From Clonostachys chloroleuca (lineage: Eukaryota > Ascomycota > Sordariomycetes > Hypocreales > Bionectriaceae): DNA of 64,000 bases. The notes under the pieces were generated by a model that was given only the letters and a program-made list of their open reading frames with translations, did no database searches and was not told where the DNA came from. Numbering within the stretch: position 1 is the stretch's first letter; every line of letters begins with the position of its first letter. The stretch covers positions 18,972,001-19,036,000 of the forward strand of contig JBANAY010000003.1 in NCBI GenBank assembly GCA_037952775.1, written 5' to 3'. Of the stretch, positions 32,527 to 43,960 are shown in pieces. The translations under genes and the position numbers were made by a program.

Positions 32527-33413
32527 GATGAAGTAAAAAAAGGGTTATGAAACCATGCACAAGTGAATCATGGTGAAAATATTGTCGTAGGGGTCCAATT
32601 GCCTTGATTTTGCCCTCGAATAGTCTAGGGACGCATCATTGTAGCTCCCTGTAGTCCGGATTCAACCATGTAGCTTGTCAAAGCTCGATATCGAAATCTG
32701 GATATCTTAATTGGTTGTTCTTGCCGCTCTGGGTGGAAGCACTAGGGTGGTATTTCGGCCGTAGTTTCGCCGACGCACTCGATGCTGCATCGTTCACTTG
32801 TGTCTAGGCAGCGCTGCGAACATGGTCCTGTCTGTTAATAATTTCATCTAGAGAAATTTCTTTGGCTGGCAGGGTTACAAGGAAGTGTTAAAATTATCTC
32901 CATTATATATAGGGATGTCGCCAATAAGTGTGTAAAGGCTCATTGTCGAAACTTGTGCAGGAGGTACTTAAATCTAGTACACCTTGATGAGTGTCACAGA
33001 ATACTCCAGATCATCAGGTAAGTAAGTCAAATCTCAAAATAAATGTCCTGGGACCGAAACATAAGCACTCAATCAGTACCTGTTCCATGTGGGTATCAAG
33101 TAACTCAATTAGGGTATTACGTGCGTCTTCATGTTGCTATATTTCAGCTCAAGCTCACAAAGCAGTATCCTACCTAGCTCGCACGTCATTCGATTGAGTC
33201 CTCGCCGTTGAGAGTTACCCCCACCTCAGCATTCAGAACAGCCTTTCAACCCACCATGATAGAGCCACGCAGATGCGCCGGCTTCGGATCTCGATCGAGG
33301 AGATATCTCCGCTAAAACCGTGAGGTTGGATATAAGAAGAGGCAGCCTCTGGCCTTTGATTCCATCGAACTTTCAAAGCCCCCAAGTCCCTGGTCCCACT
33401 AGCCATCGCCAAC
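32527..33413. other. Divergent intergenic region CIA84-like / aldo-keto reductase
   Basis: About 0.9 kb of promoter sequence for two divergent genes. No gene recognised. Confidence 0.6.
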
Positions 33414-34523
33414 ATGCCCCTCATTGTCAAAGCCCCCACCAACCGCATCATCCTTGGGCTCATGACCTTCGGGCCATCTGAGCAGGATGGTGCACGCATT
33501 ACTGACATCAATACATTCAAGAATGCTCTTGATGTCTTCCAGGCGCGGGGCTACAATGAGGTCGACACAGCCAGAGTCTATGTGGGGCGAAAGCAGGAGG
33601 CTTTCACCCGTGAGGCTGGGTGGAAGGAGAGAGGCCTAACTCTGGCTACCAAGGTCCAATACCCTAGTAACCCTGGGGACAATACTGCAGACAAGGTCTT
33701 GGAGTCTACCGAGATAAGCTTGAAGGAGCTTGGGACAGATGTCGTAGATGTAAGTCTTGCTTCATTCCATGGTCTGCTGAATGTTACGATATGAGAGCTA
33801 ACAATTCCCTGTTAGATTTTGTATCTACACCGCGCAGATCGTGCGGTCCCATTCGCTGAGACGCTGGAAGCAATCAACAAGCTTCATCAGGCCGGGAAGT
33901 TTGTGCGCTTTGGTATCAGCAACTTCACAGCATTTGAAGTGGCCGAGATCGTCCTGACCTGCAAATACAACGGCTGGGTGCGCCCTACAGTCTACCAAGG
34001 CATGTACAATGCCATCACCCGCAACCTCGAGCCAGAGCTTATTGTTGCATGCCGCCGGTACGGTCTGGATATCGTGGTATACAATCCCCTCGCAGGTGGC
34101 CTCTTTTCCGGGAAGATCAAGTCCAAGGATTTGATTCCAGAGAGTGGGCGATTCTCTGATGTTAGCACTAGCCAAGGCTCCGCGTATCGCAAGCGATACT
34201 TCCATGAGAGTACATTCAAATCTCTCCAATTGATCGAGCAGGCGACAGAGAAGCATGGACTTACTCTGATCGAGACTGCCTTGCGATGGGTAGTGCATCA
34301 CTCAGCGTTGAAGATCAAGGATGGGAATGACGGTATTCTCATTGGTGTTTCGAGCGTTGCACAGCTCGAGAATAACCTCGATAACTTTGAGAAGGGTCCT
34401 CTACCTGACGACGTGGTCCAGGCTCTGGATGAAGCTTGGAAGGTTTCCAAGGCCGACTCGACCCCCTACTGGCACGGGGACGTCGTTTACACCTATGACA
34501 CCCAGAAGGCACTCTTCGGCTAG
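33414..34523 (+). CDS. Aldo-keto reductase, AKR7-type
   Basis: NADPH-dependent carbonyl reductase. Exons are 33414-33749 and 33816-34523 (66-nt GT-AG intron with GCTAAC branch site), giving 347 aa. Visible are the N-terminal LGLMTFGP, the catalytic-tyrosine region GYNEVDTARVYVG, the lysine in LTLATKVQYP, and the histidine in LYLHRAD. RFGISNFTAFEVAEI is followed by YNPLAGGLFSGKI and ILIGVSSVAQLENNL (cofactor phosphate site), the AKR7 (aflatoxin-aldehyde reductase) order. Substrate specificity cannot be deduced; in fungi these are usually detoxification or sugar-aldehyde reductases. No biosynthetic backbone enzyme is near. Confidence 0.9.
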
Positions 34524-35147
34524 TCAGATACCCTAGATAGCTTTGAACATCAATTTGCCCACAAGCCAAAGTATACGCATGACCACATCACCACTATCAG
34601 CTACCAGAAGACACCACGCGGAGGGTGTCAGGCCCCTGAAATAGATGTAATGACCAGTGGTGGGGCCAATAGATCCCCATCTTTTTGGCGGCAGGGTACT
34701 CCCTAATCATCCCTCTGGAATATAGTATCCACCCAGTGTACCAATCGACCTCTAACCCCATCCGCACGTGTGGGTGTGCCCCTTGTAAAGGCAATCGACA
34801 TCACTGTGCAGGACCGGCCAACCCGCGCTACCCCGTTATCTTCAATTCCCATCATTCCTTTCCCGGTCAGTAGGATGGTCTTCTTAAACCGTCCTCCATC
34901 ATTGCAACTTCGACGATAGCGGCATTTTCATTTAAAGGATTCAGCACGGCGCGTCACCGGCATATCACACATTCTTTCTCTCGTTCATCAATTTCCGATT
35001 CTCGCTTCATACCAACGCGCGGCGTCGCATGCTATCGAACAGGAGAGCGAACTTCAAGCAATCTACATGGCACATAGCCCAAGGCCAACTCCCTGAGAAA
35101 TCGATACGATCCTGAGTAGTTCTGTGCTTGCTCCAAGAACTATTAAG
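34524..35147. other. Intergenic: aldo-keto reductase 3' flank and EamA transporter promoter
   Basis: No gene recognised. A CT-rich tract near 34974-34990 may be a core-promoter feature. Confidence 0.55.
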
Positions 35148-36553
35148 ATGTCCTCCGAATCCCGCTGGGCGGGTTATAACGGCCGGTCTGGCTTACCTCT
35201 GTTGCGCAAAAGCGAGGATGACGAAGTGGATGGTACCGGCCATTCCAACCTGTCGGGTCGATTGAACGATACGGTACACGCTTCGGGCCACGACGATGAC
35301 GACTCGGATCACGAATACCCCCTCCAGAATTCCACGTCCAACTTCTCCCATGGGTCGGGGATGCACAGTCGCAGCCCACAGCAGGCGGCTGCTGCGGCTG
35401 AGAGGGCAGCCAAGACCAAATACACATACGCCGCTTTTTTCTGGTCGTCAGCCTCATCACATTCTGCGTCCAGACTGAGCTCAGTGCGTACATTCAACAT
35501 GACCGCGGGTGGTCGAAGGCCTATTGCATGATGTACCTGACACACGGGTTTTGGGTCTTTCTTTGGCCTTCAATGCTTCTAGTCCTACGGTTTAAAGCCA
35601 GGGACGTGCCCTGGTCGGTCTTTTTCAAGAGACATCTCCTCCACCTGAAGACGACCATAATGATGATCGAAACCCAGACATTAGACGTCCATCGCTCCGC
35701 TTCACGGCACAACTCCAACCCCCTTCGTTACATTGTTCGCTTCACTGCCATTATCACATCTGCTTTGACTGTAGCTGGTCTCAGTTGGTACATTGCAGTA
35801 AGCTTGACCACGCCCTCCGATTTGACTGCCATCTATAATTGCTCTGCCTTCTTCGCCTACGTTTTTTCTGTGCCCTTACTTCATGAACCGCTGCGCCTAG
35901 ATAAATCCGTCGCCGTTCTTATCGCAATTGCAGGAGTGCTTGTTGTGGCCTACGGAGATACCAAAGGGACGGAGACCGAAACTGGAGCTGGTAGCCGTTT
36001 TCTCGGAAACATTATAATCGGCGTTGGCTCTGTGCTATATGGGTTGTACGAAGTGCTTTACAAACGATTTGCCTGCCCACCCGAGGGTACATCGCCTGGT
36101 CGAGGTGTCACTTTTGCTCTCACATTCGGCTCCCTGATTGGCCTTTTCACCTTGACGGTGCTCTGGATTCCCTTACCGTTTTTACACTGGCTGAATATCG
36201 AGAAATTTGAGATCCCAGACTCTTCTACTTGCTGGCTCATCTTGCTGGCTATACTTTCTAACGGCATCTTTAGCGGGAGCTTTTTGGTCCTCATTTCGCT
36301 GACATCTCCTGTGTTATCATCTGTCGCCGCACTATTGACTATCTTCTTGGTAGCATTGGTCGATTGGCTGATCACCGGTAAACCTCTTAGTTGGGCTGCA
36401 ATCATCGGAGGTGCTATGATCATTGTCGCCTTCCTAGCTCTAAGTTGGAGCACATATCGTGAGATGAAAGAACACGAGGCGCAAAAACTTTCGGTGGATC
36501 TGGCGGACAGCGATGTCGATGAGGCGTCGGATTCCACTCCCGATGAGGCATAG
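35148..36553 (+). CDS. EamA/DMT-superfamily membrane transporter (SLC35F-like), with one frame break
   Basis: Multi-pass transporter of the drug/metabolite superfamily; solute unknown. The polar N-tail (MSSESRWAGYNGRSG..., acidic, then poly-Ala) is followed by about ten membrane helices, including SLTTPSDLTAIYNCSAFFAYVFS and a conserved second EamA repeat (GNIIIGVGSVLYGLYEVLYKRF ... SWAAIIGGAMIIVAFLALS). The frame breaks in the run of six T at 35415-35420, in the middle of the first helix: upstream AAFF, downstream LVVSLITFCVQTELSAYIQH. One extra T gives 1407 nt (468 aa) and an unbroken helix. No splice-site pair would repair the frame here. The start at 35148 is the first ATG; an earlier frame opening lacks a Met. 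Confidence 0.85.
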
Positions 36554-37922
36554 AAAACTTCTCTTATTTCGGAGCTCTACATTTTGGATCGGTGTTTACT
36601 CTACGGGCAAGGTTCAAACATTGCATTTATTACACGGAATTTTGTCTCCTAATCTGGATTTCGCTGCATGAACAGGAGTAACGGGATTATAAACGGATTT
36701 ATCACTTTGAGAATCGAAGTGCAGTATCTGGCTGGGTTGAGGTAACATGAATAAAATTGGGCTCATCTACTGTACATATTTAGGTCACCACATAGAGTGT
36801 TGTTATTCATTCCATCCCTGCACCAGATCAAGTGACATAGGGGAAACGCAGAGCTGAATTTTGCGTTCTGCGCTTTGCATGCTGCCGACGGACAAGCCAC
36901 TGCCTGGACGGAATACCACTGGGTTGAGAAGGTGGTACGAATTCAGCTTATGCCGCTTCCCGGAGGCACGCCGCGGATAGAAGAAGAACGAGCCGTCGGT
37001 AGGGCTCTTACTATGCGCTATGTATACGCCGTCAACGGTCTCTAACGTAGAGGCATGCAGGCGCCCTGTTCTAACGTCCGCAACCCGGGACATGTTGAAC
37101 GGTTGGGCTCGGATAGGTCTAGGCCGGGAAGAAGCAAAAAGAGAACATGGCCGGCGGTCAAGGTTCCACGAAACTGCAAGCAACAGAAAGGAAACCGGTA
37201 TGCAGCCAATCTACGTCGTGGTCGGGCCTCCTTTTCACTCAGCCCTAATGCAGGTATGTTCCTTCTGGTTGGGATGCAGAAGGGTAGCTGCATCTCGCCA
37301 GTGTTTTGCGGCGAGGATGAACGGGCTGCGGGTGCTATGGTGAGAGAATCGTGCAAAATGTTCACCTTGGAGGCCAACCACCTGCTGGTAATTTAGTGAC
37401 GGCTGTGTTTTGCGTGCTGTAAGTAGGTAGGCAGGCAAAGGGGCCGCCCGGAGCTTTTGAAAACGACTTGTCACACGTCCAGGTACCTCCCAGCACGTAC
37501 GGCCGGCTCCCGTGCATCTAAGCTTGATAGGCAGGCACCCAGACTGAGAAAAACGTTTACCGGCGTCAAGCGTTGGGTGGGCTGTTCGCCAGCCATCCAG
37601 AGCCTCGCTTCGTGGTGCGTTCCGACAACTTGTGTTGGCAAACGCACGCGGCAGGTTCACTTGTTGATAAACGTCACGGTTACTGCGCGGTCCAACGCAC
37701 GTCTCGCTTTTGCCCTCTGTTCTTTCCTCCTAGTCACTACATAAACCGCGTGCCTGTCTGCTCCTTCTTCTTCACTTGCTCCCTTCCCACTTATCCTTTC
37801 CCCATCCTCAACCCTCACGCGGATACCTGTGCTCTTCATCCAACAACACTCTTCATTTTTTCGATTTCTGTTGAAGCCTTGGTGTTTTCAACAACGCTCA
37901 GGGCGTTCACTTTGAAACCAAT
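36554..37922. other. Intergenic: transporter 3' flank and promoter of the UIM-like protein gene
   Basis: 1.4 kb with no gene recognised. The last 150 bases before the start codon at 37923 are strongly pyrimidine-rich (about 37758-37815), a common core-promoter and leader feature in filamentous fungi. Confidence 0.6.
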
Positions 37923-39144
37923 ATGCCTGGCAGGACTGCCTCCCCCGAGCCAACTCTCGATATCATGAGCAAGGAGGAGGAGGATACTCTTGAACAAATA
38001 AGAGAGCGTCGCCACCAACTCATTCAGCCACTTTGGGAGAAATATGAACAGGGCCACTACAATGTTATTCCCGATGACCAGCCGGAATCGACAATTGAGC
38101 TCATCAAATCGTCAGATCTTCGAGTTGAGCGCCGTGGAGATTTATCCAAAGGGCAGCTTTCGTCCATCCATGTCGCTCACAGCGGTGCCAAGGAATTTCC
38201 TGGTGTAAACTTCATTGGCTTCGAGCCCACGCAACAGTGCCTGGCATTCAGAGGCGAGGCAAGACATTTGGACTCGTTTATAGACTTCTCCAACGCAATG
38301 GTCAAAGGTGAGCGAGTCCAGTTCGTCTTCAAGGCACCCGCCGCAGCTGTGATCCCCAAAGCTGGCTTCAGAAAAAATCTCGACTACGACGAGTTCGCCG
38401 GCCAAGTCGAAATTGTCGAATATGCTATGTGGCTTAGGCCACCCAGTCCCGAAGACGAGGCATCCTCATGTCAGTTTTGCCCCCATCTGCCGGACGCATT
38501 AATTTATTTCCCTTGTTAACCTTTTAGTAGATCCCCCGGATGACTTGGTTATGCTGAGCCCAGACGAAGATGACTTGTTTGAACACGCTGAGCCAGTTTC
38601 AAGCGCTGCGACTTGTGAGGAGCAAGGAAACGCACTGCCCATGGATGTCGACGACCAGAGCCCAGAGGCTCTCGTTCCAAATTCCAAAAGATACTCCACA
38701 GATAGTACTCTCTCCGATATCCCCGAGGACCAGGAAGAGATTTCTTTTGATGGCCGTCAGCAGGGCAACACTGTCAACATAGCGGACCAAGATGATGATA
38801 TGATAGATGGGAATGCACTCCAGGTCGGAGCTTGCACAGACTGCGATGCCAAAGAAGCTGATAAGTTAGCTTCGCAACTCGAGGCCGATGCAGCTTTGGC
38901 CGCATCCCTCTCGCAGTCACTTACAAATACTACTCGGTATACTTTGCGCAAACGGGGCAGTACCCAGGCACCCGAGGAGGCTGTCAATCCGACAAAGAGC
39001 AGCGGTAGCAAAACTGCTGAAGCCAGCAAAGAAAACGGGAAAACTCTCCGCGCTACTAGCACAGCTAAACAGCCGGCAAAAATGACAAACAAGAAGGCCA
39101 ACACTGGTCAACAAACAAGGAAGAATAAGCCGCGACGTCAGTAA
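37923..39144 (+). CDS. Protein of unknown function with UIM-like helix
   Basis: Not recognised. Exons are 37923-38469 and 38528-39144 (58-nt GT-AG intron), giving 387 aa; a second acceptor three bases on (from 38531) gives 386 aa and changes one junction residue pair. The N-terminal half looks folded (ERRHQLIQPLWEKYEQGHYNVIP; GVNFIGFEPTQQCLAFRGEARHL; YDEFAGQVEIVEYAMWLRPP), with alternating strands and helices. The second half is acidic and disordered. Around residues 299-316 a helix with the pattern A-L-A-A-S-L-S-Q-S follows acidic residues, like a ubiquitin-interacting motif. The C-terminus is very basic (possible nuclear signal). A nuclear, ubiquitin-related role is conceivable but is inference only. 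Confidence 0.85.
38470..38530 (+). other. Intron with tandem (NAGNAG-type) acceptor
   Basis: Donor GTCAGT at 38470. The 3' end reads TTTTAG followed directly by TAG, so splicing can end at 38527 or 38530. Both leave the frame open and differ by one residue. Confidence 0.75.
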
Positions 39145-40203
39145 CTACCGGCTGAAAGCATCTACGAATGATGTTTAGATCCCCCAAACCGGGCCATGAT
39201 ACTTAGAGGAGAAATGTTTGTTTTATGGAGAAAGGAATATCTTGTTCGGTGCTAAGAATGTTGATCTTGAAGCTATGAGATGAATCTTGAGATTGGTAAA
39301 AGCTCCAATGAGAGTGGGGTCAAGATTAATGAGGAACAAATTGATGAATGGACGATACTACTGCAGCTATGATTAAATGAAAGACATTGAGCTTTTGATC
39401 ATGGGAATTCCTTGTTCCCCATAACGAGTAGAAGGGGAGGTGGCCAGGTTAAGCCTGCACCAACCGTCCGTGGTCTGGACCACATAATATGCCATCCCGA
39501 AGGCCTGGACCGCTTGTGCGTTGTTATCTGGTTCCAGAACTTAGAAGATTCGCCTCTTTCATCCTTGCACAACACCGTTTTGATCTCCTATTCGCGTCTC
39601 TCTGAACTCTTCGGGTCATCACGGCAAATTTTATTACGGTTAGAAATCGGTTGCCAATACGCGCAGGGTAAAAGATGCGAGTTACCTAGGTGAGGCTGAA
39701 TGGACCGGTAGCAAGATCGAGATCGGGCATGAGAGTGAGGCGGCGCTGGTGGAGGGGCTAACAAAATGATCGCCAGCCCAGTGATTTATACGTTACCCTT
39801 GCTGTATTATTTTATATGACGCAATGGGGTAGGTGGAAAATGCCCGCCCGGTTCGTCGTTTATCTGTCAGTTCTGCTCGATTGTTTTTATTTTCGTCCCA
39901 ACACGAGAGAGCGCCTGCCCCGTAAAACTGCAGGTGGGACCCCGCGCTCACCAGCGACTTAAGTCGAGACAGCCAGAGTTACAGGCACAGCCTCCGGCCC
40001 CTCTTCACCTCCCAAGCGTCGAGCTTGAGGCTCTTGACGACGCCTCGCGCTCCAGCCCCTTCTTGCGCGCTGATTATTCCAGGTCGTGTTGGTTCGAGTA
40101 CGATACAAAATACCTACCTATCTAGGTAGCGGCTTTCCTGCCAACACTGCAAACGTCCCACCTGCTGCCCCGAAACCGAAGCCAGCGCACCTTCCAACAA
40201 TCC
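39145..40203. other. Intergenic: promoter of CCZ1
   Basis: About 1.1 kb without recognised genes. A short frame before 40125 has no Met start and no homology I can see. Confidence 0.6.
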
Positions 40204-42632
40204 ATGGCCAACGCTTCAGCAGCAGGTGGCATTGAACCCGCCCAACTGGGATTTCTGGCCATCTTCAATCCCTCTCTCGGCAGCACGGACGAGACCATCG
40301 ATGACCAGATTGTATACTATTCCTCCGTGAGCACCCAATCGGGCTCTCTCAGGAAGAAGAGGAGACGGAGACGGAGCCGACCAACAGAAGGCATCTCCCA
40401 AGCTGAGCGCCATGAGCGTCTGAGGCAGATCGGCCTTGCCCAGGGCATGGCCAACTTCAGTCGCGGGTTCGCAGACGGTGCCGCTGTCGATACCATTGAT
40501 ACGGAGAGATCGAGAGTCGTTCTTCACGAGCTGGAACCTGGATGGTGGATTCTTGCGGTTCGTTGGCTGATCTCCTTTTCCTTCCTATTCTAATGGAGGC
40601 ATTTGATACACAATTGATTCTAACAATTTGTACCTAGAGCATCGACCTTACGAAAGTCCCACTGCCACCAAGGCTTCCTACTAAGAACAGCGAGGCCCAA
40701 GAAGAGCAATTCGAATACTCGAGCCGTGAGATGAAACCCTCGACTCTACTTCTCGGAGACCTTCTACGTGCTCACAACATATTCCTCATGCACCATGGAT
40801 CCTCCTTGAGCGCCCTTTTCGTCCGTTCCAAGAGGTCCAAATTTGTTGCTCTTCTCGGCCGATATTGGGACCTCTACGTCTCGACTTGGAATGTGATGCT
40901 GCACGGTAACCCAGCTCGTGAGATTTTTGGTGGGATCAACCTTGCCGCTTCGGGCGAGCTCGGCGTTGGTGTTGGTGAAGAGGAGCGCGGGAGCGGTGAA
41001 CGTGAAGTCCTGGAGGGGCTTGTCGGGAGAATCGAAGGACTCGTCGATCTGGTGGTATCCAAGTTTGGCGAGCATGAGCCTGAGGAGGATGCCCCCGAGA
41101 CATCTAATGATGGCCAGTCACAATGGCTAGGAACTGGAAAGGAGCCCAGTTGCGAGGATGGTGCCATTTTTCTCGGGCTGGGAGCGTTGTCCAAAAAGTC
41201 CCTACGTGATGTCACCCATTGGATGGAAGACTTGTACACTTGGGGTGAACATGCCTATGGTGTAATTGATAGCCCAACTTCGACGCGGCGAAACAGACAC
41301 AGAACGTCTTCGAAGAAGATTGAGGAGGATCCACAACAACCTTTCACAGGGGTGGCAGAACCTTCAACCTCAGAAGTACAGGAGGAGCCCTCTGAAGCCA
41401 TCCAGCCAGATGGCGAGAGTTCATCAGAGCCCGCAAAGCAGCCAGCAGCCAGTGACCAAGATGGGAAATTCAATAAGATGGCGAGCTATTTAAAAATGGG
41501 GTATGGCACGTACTGGAGCATACCCGGAACGGGCACAGTGAGCGATACCTCGACGGGCTCGTCACAAGTCAAAGGACCAGATGGCACTCCAAAGCAAGCG
41601 GATAACCCGAAGGAACCTCGCCCTAAGCCTCCAGTTCGCTCACCATCAGTCGAAGCTGCAGGCCATTACTTGATTGGATTGATGGGCGAAATCGAGGAAG
41701 GGGCCAGTGACCTCGAAGAGAACCAACACTCAGACAACAACTCAGAAACAGAACACAATTCCCGGACTGTCCTAAGAACACTCCACGTGGAACTCGAAAG
41801 CGAGGCTGAGGGTCGGCCAGAGTCCATGATTGTCAAAGACTTTGAGCATCCAGCTAGCATCTGGACACAATCGCAGGTCATGGGCAACATGGTTCCAGGC
41901 TACAACTCACACGATTTAAATAAAGCAAAAAAGCTACGTATAGTTGTCTACGTGAATCGCCCTTTCATTTTCACGTTTCTCTTCGAGCTGCGAACGGACT
42001 CCCTGGCATGGGATTCCCTCTACCGTTCCCTTCACTACCAACTCGCGCCGCTGAAGAAGCCGTTATTGTCCTCGACGAGCTACCGCCCAGAGCAACCCAG
42101 CACAGGCTCGTCTGTATCGAATATATTCAACTTGGTGTGGGATCCAAAGGCGATCACCTTCTCCTCTACCATTCCCAACATACCAGAGACGTATGAGACA
42201 GAGAACTCCTGGTCCCGTGCCGATGCATTGAGTACTCACTTCCATATCCTCCAAATCCATAACGCCACACGCGCCCATCCCAACGATCTTGAGAGGACTC
42301 AGAAGACTGGCCGCGGATGGTGGATTGTGTGGACGAGACTTCTTCATCGAAGGGAAGAAAACGCCGGCAGTAATCTCCCCACCATACAGGAATCCTCCGC
42401 GCCTTCCTCGTCCGCCGCTTCCGCGATTGTATCTGAAAATGATGCGTCGCAAAGCTATGGTACAGAGGACGAGAATGTTGCTGCAACCGTCGACAAGGAG
42501 ATATTCCTCATCCGTCAAGCCAGCGACCATAAGGGGTTTCAGGACCGGGCAGGTGAGGGAGCGGGGAAACTGGCTCAAGGGATTGGTGTCGATACGCGAC
42601 GCTACGTAGAGGAACTATTAAGCTTGCTGTGA
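40204..42632 (+). CDS. CCZ1: Vacuolar fusion protein Ccz1
   Basis: Subunit of the Mon1-Ccz1 complex, the GEF that loads Ypt7/Rab7 on late endosomes, autophagosomes and vacuoles. Exons are 40204-40557 and 40638-42632 (80-nt GT-AG intron, phase 0), giving 782 aa. The N-terminal longin-type domain opens with QLGFLAIFNPSLGSTDETIDDQIVYYSS, the hallmark of the Ccz1/HPS4 family. The middle is acidic and disordered (Ser/Glu/Pro-rich, about residues 300-470). The C-terminal part contains RPFIFTFLFELRTDSLAWDSLYRSLHYQLAPL, the conserved third longin region. Its presence with ATG7 in the same window is probably coincidental. Confidence 0.9.
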
Positions 42633-43150
42633 TTTCTTTTCTTTTGCTATTCGTTTAAATTTAGTCATTGCGACGGAGTCGACGATATTTGGGAGGTGCT
42701 TTTCAACAACCCATGCATGTCCTATACCATTACGCACCTATTAGGGAGCGAGAAGTCGACAGGTTCCCCTAGGCTTCCAAAGTCATAACTTCTGATTTTT
42801 GCAATTTGAGTAAATGTGTAAGAATAAATAATATTACTGTTCGTTTTTCTGTCTAATCAAGTCCAGTCCACTTGCTTTGAAGCAGGCCAGGATCATACTC
42901 CTTCTATTCCGAAGTGAATAAAATATACAAGAAGGTACTTGCTGCCGAAAAAATATATGGTTGGGGCAAAAGATGCTATATATTGTTGAAGGATATCCAA
43001 AATTCCCTCTTGCCTAGAATAACTCACACCAGGCCACCCAGGATCAACGCAAAATAATAAACACAAGTCTTAGATCATGAAGCTAGTCGTCAAGTCGACC
43101 AGGGAGCAACAGATGTTTTCGAAAAAAGATAGCCGATCCGAGTAGCCCAT
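42633..43150. other. Convergent intergenic region CCZ1 / RlpA-like gene
   Basis: AT-rich 3' flanks; nothing else seen. Confidence 0.6.
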
Positions 43151-43960
43151 TTATTCGTTGAGGGACCATGTAACAGTGCCACGGCCGACATCCTTGGAAG
43201 GGAAAAGCGACAGGAAAAGACCTTCGGAAAGGTCGATGGACCCCTTGGAGCACTCGGGGCACTTGTCGCCAATGATTCCAGTTGCCGTCTTGGTGTCTCC
43301 CTTGTACGTAGCTGTGATGGTGATGGACTTGCCACAGACATTCCCGTACTCTTCATAGAAAGAAGCGGCAGCGGCAACAATGTTCGCCGACCTATCTTGT
43401 CCGCCATAGTTGGTGCCGCAAGAGCCGAGGCCGAGGGTGAAGAAAGTAGCGTCACCGGTCAGCGTTGCGCCCGAGTTACCACCACCAGGGGCGGAGGCGG
43501 AGGTGGTTGGCTGAACCTGGACCTGGGAGGTAGTGGTGGGAACAATAGGAGCGATGGTAGTGGTAGGAACCTCGATGACGACGCTGCTGGTGGTTGGGAT
43601 AGGGGCAACGTAGGTGGAGGAGGAGGACGGGATGACAACAATCGAGCTGGATGAGGTGCTGCTTGTCGAGGTGGTGGAGGTTGTAGAGGTGGAAGTGGAA
43701 GTAGAGGTGGTGCTAGGAGGAGCAGAGGAGCTTGGGCTCGAGGTCGACGAGGGCTTTTCGAAGAACTTGGCGTCGGTGGTGGGCAGAACGGCGGGAGCAA
43801 CGGTCTCTCGGGCTCCGTCCTGAGCAACCAGAATGGTGGCTGTCACCTCGACGACTGTGGTTTCGATGACGGTGACTTGACGCTTGTGGAGGTGGCCGTG
43901 GCCGTGGGGCTTGGCAAAGGCAGCGCCAGCGAGGAGACCGAGAGCAACGGCGGACTTCAT
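43151..43960 (-). CDS. Secreted RlpA-like double-psi beta-barrel protein (Asp f 7-like)
   Basis: Secreted protein of 269 aa, single exon. Signal peptide MKSAVALGLLAGAAFA, then a His/Gly-rich pro-segment ending in a possible KR cleavage site (HKRQVTVIETT). A Ser/Thr/Pro-rich, probably O-glycosylated linker runs from about residue 70 to 165. The C-terminal domain begins GDATFFTLGLGSCG, contains ASFYEEYGNVCGKSITI, and ends with DKCPECSKGSIDLSEGLF: the six-stranded expansin-like fold with four or more paired Cys, as in Asp f 7 and related wall proteins. These bind or loosen wall polysaccharides in a way not fully known. The strong codon and composition bias of the linker produces long false frames on the other strand. 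Confidence 0.9.
   Translation of the reverse strand: MKSAVALGLLAGAAFAKPHGHGHLHKRQVTVIETTVVEVTATILVAQDGARETVAPAVLPTTDAKFFEKPSSTSSPSSSAPPSTTSTSTSTSTTSTTSTSSTSSSSIVVIPSSSSTYVAPIPTTSSVVIEVPTTTIAPIVPTTTSQVQVQPTTSASAPGGGNSGATLTGDATFFTLGLGSCGTNYGGQDRSANIVAAAASFYEEYGNVCGKSITITATYKGDTKTATGIIGDKCPECSKGSIDLSEGLFLSLFPSKDVGRGTVTWSLNE

Noticed and set aside
24826..34523. Possible secondary-metabolite cluster (methyltransferase, hydrolase, aldo-keto reductase)
   Set aside because: No polyketide synthase, peptide synthetase, terpene cyclase or pathway regulator is present, and IMP3, bS18m and CIA84-like genes lie between them.
43397..43823. Gly- and Val/Glu-rich frames opposite the RlpA-like gene
   Set aside because: They are the antisense of the Ser/Thr repeat linker.
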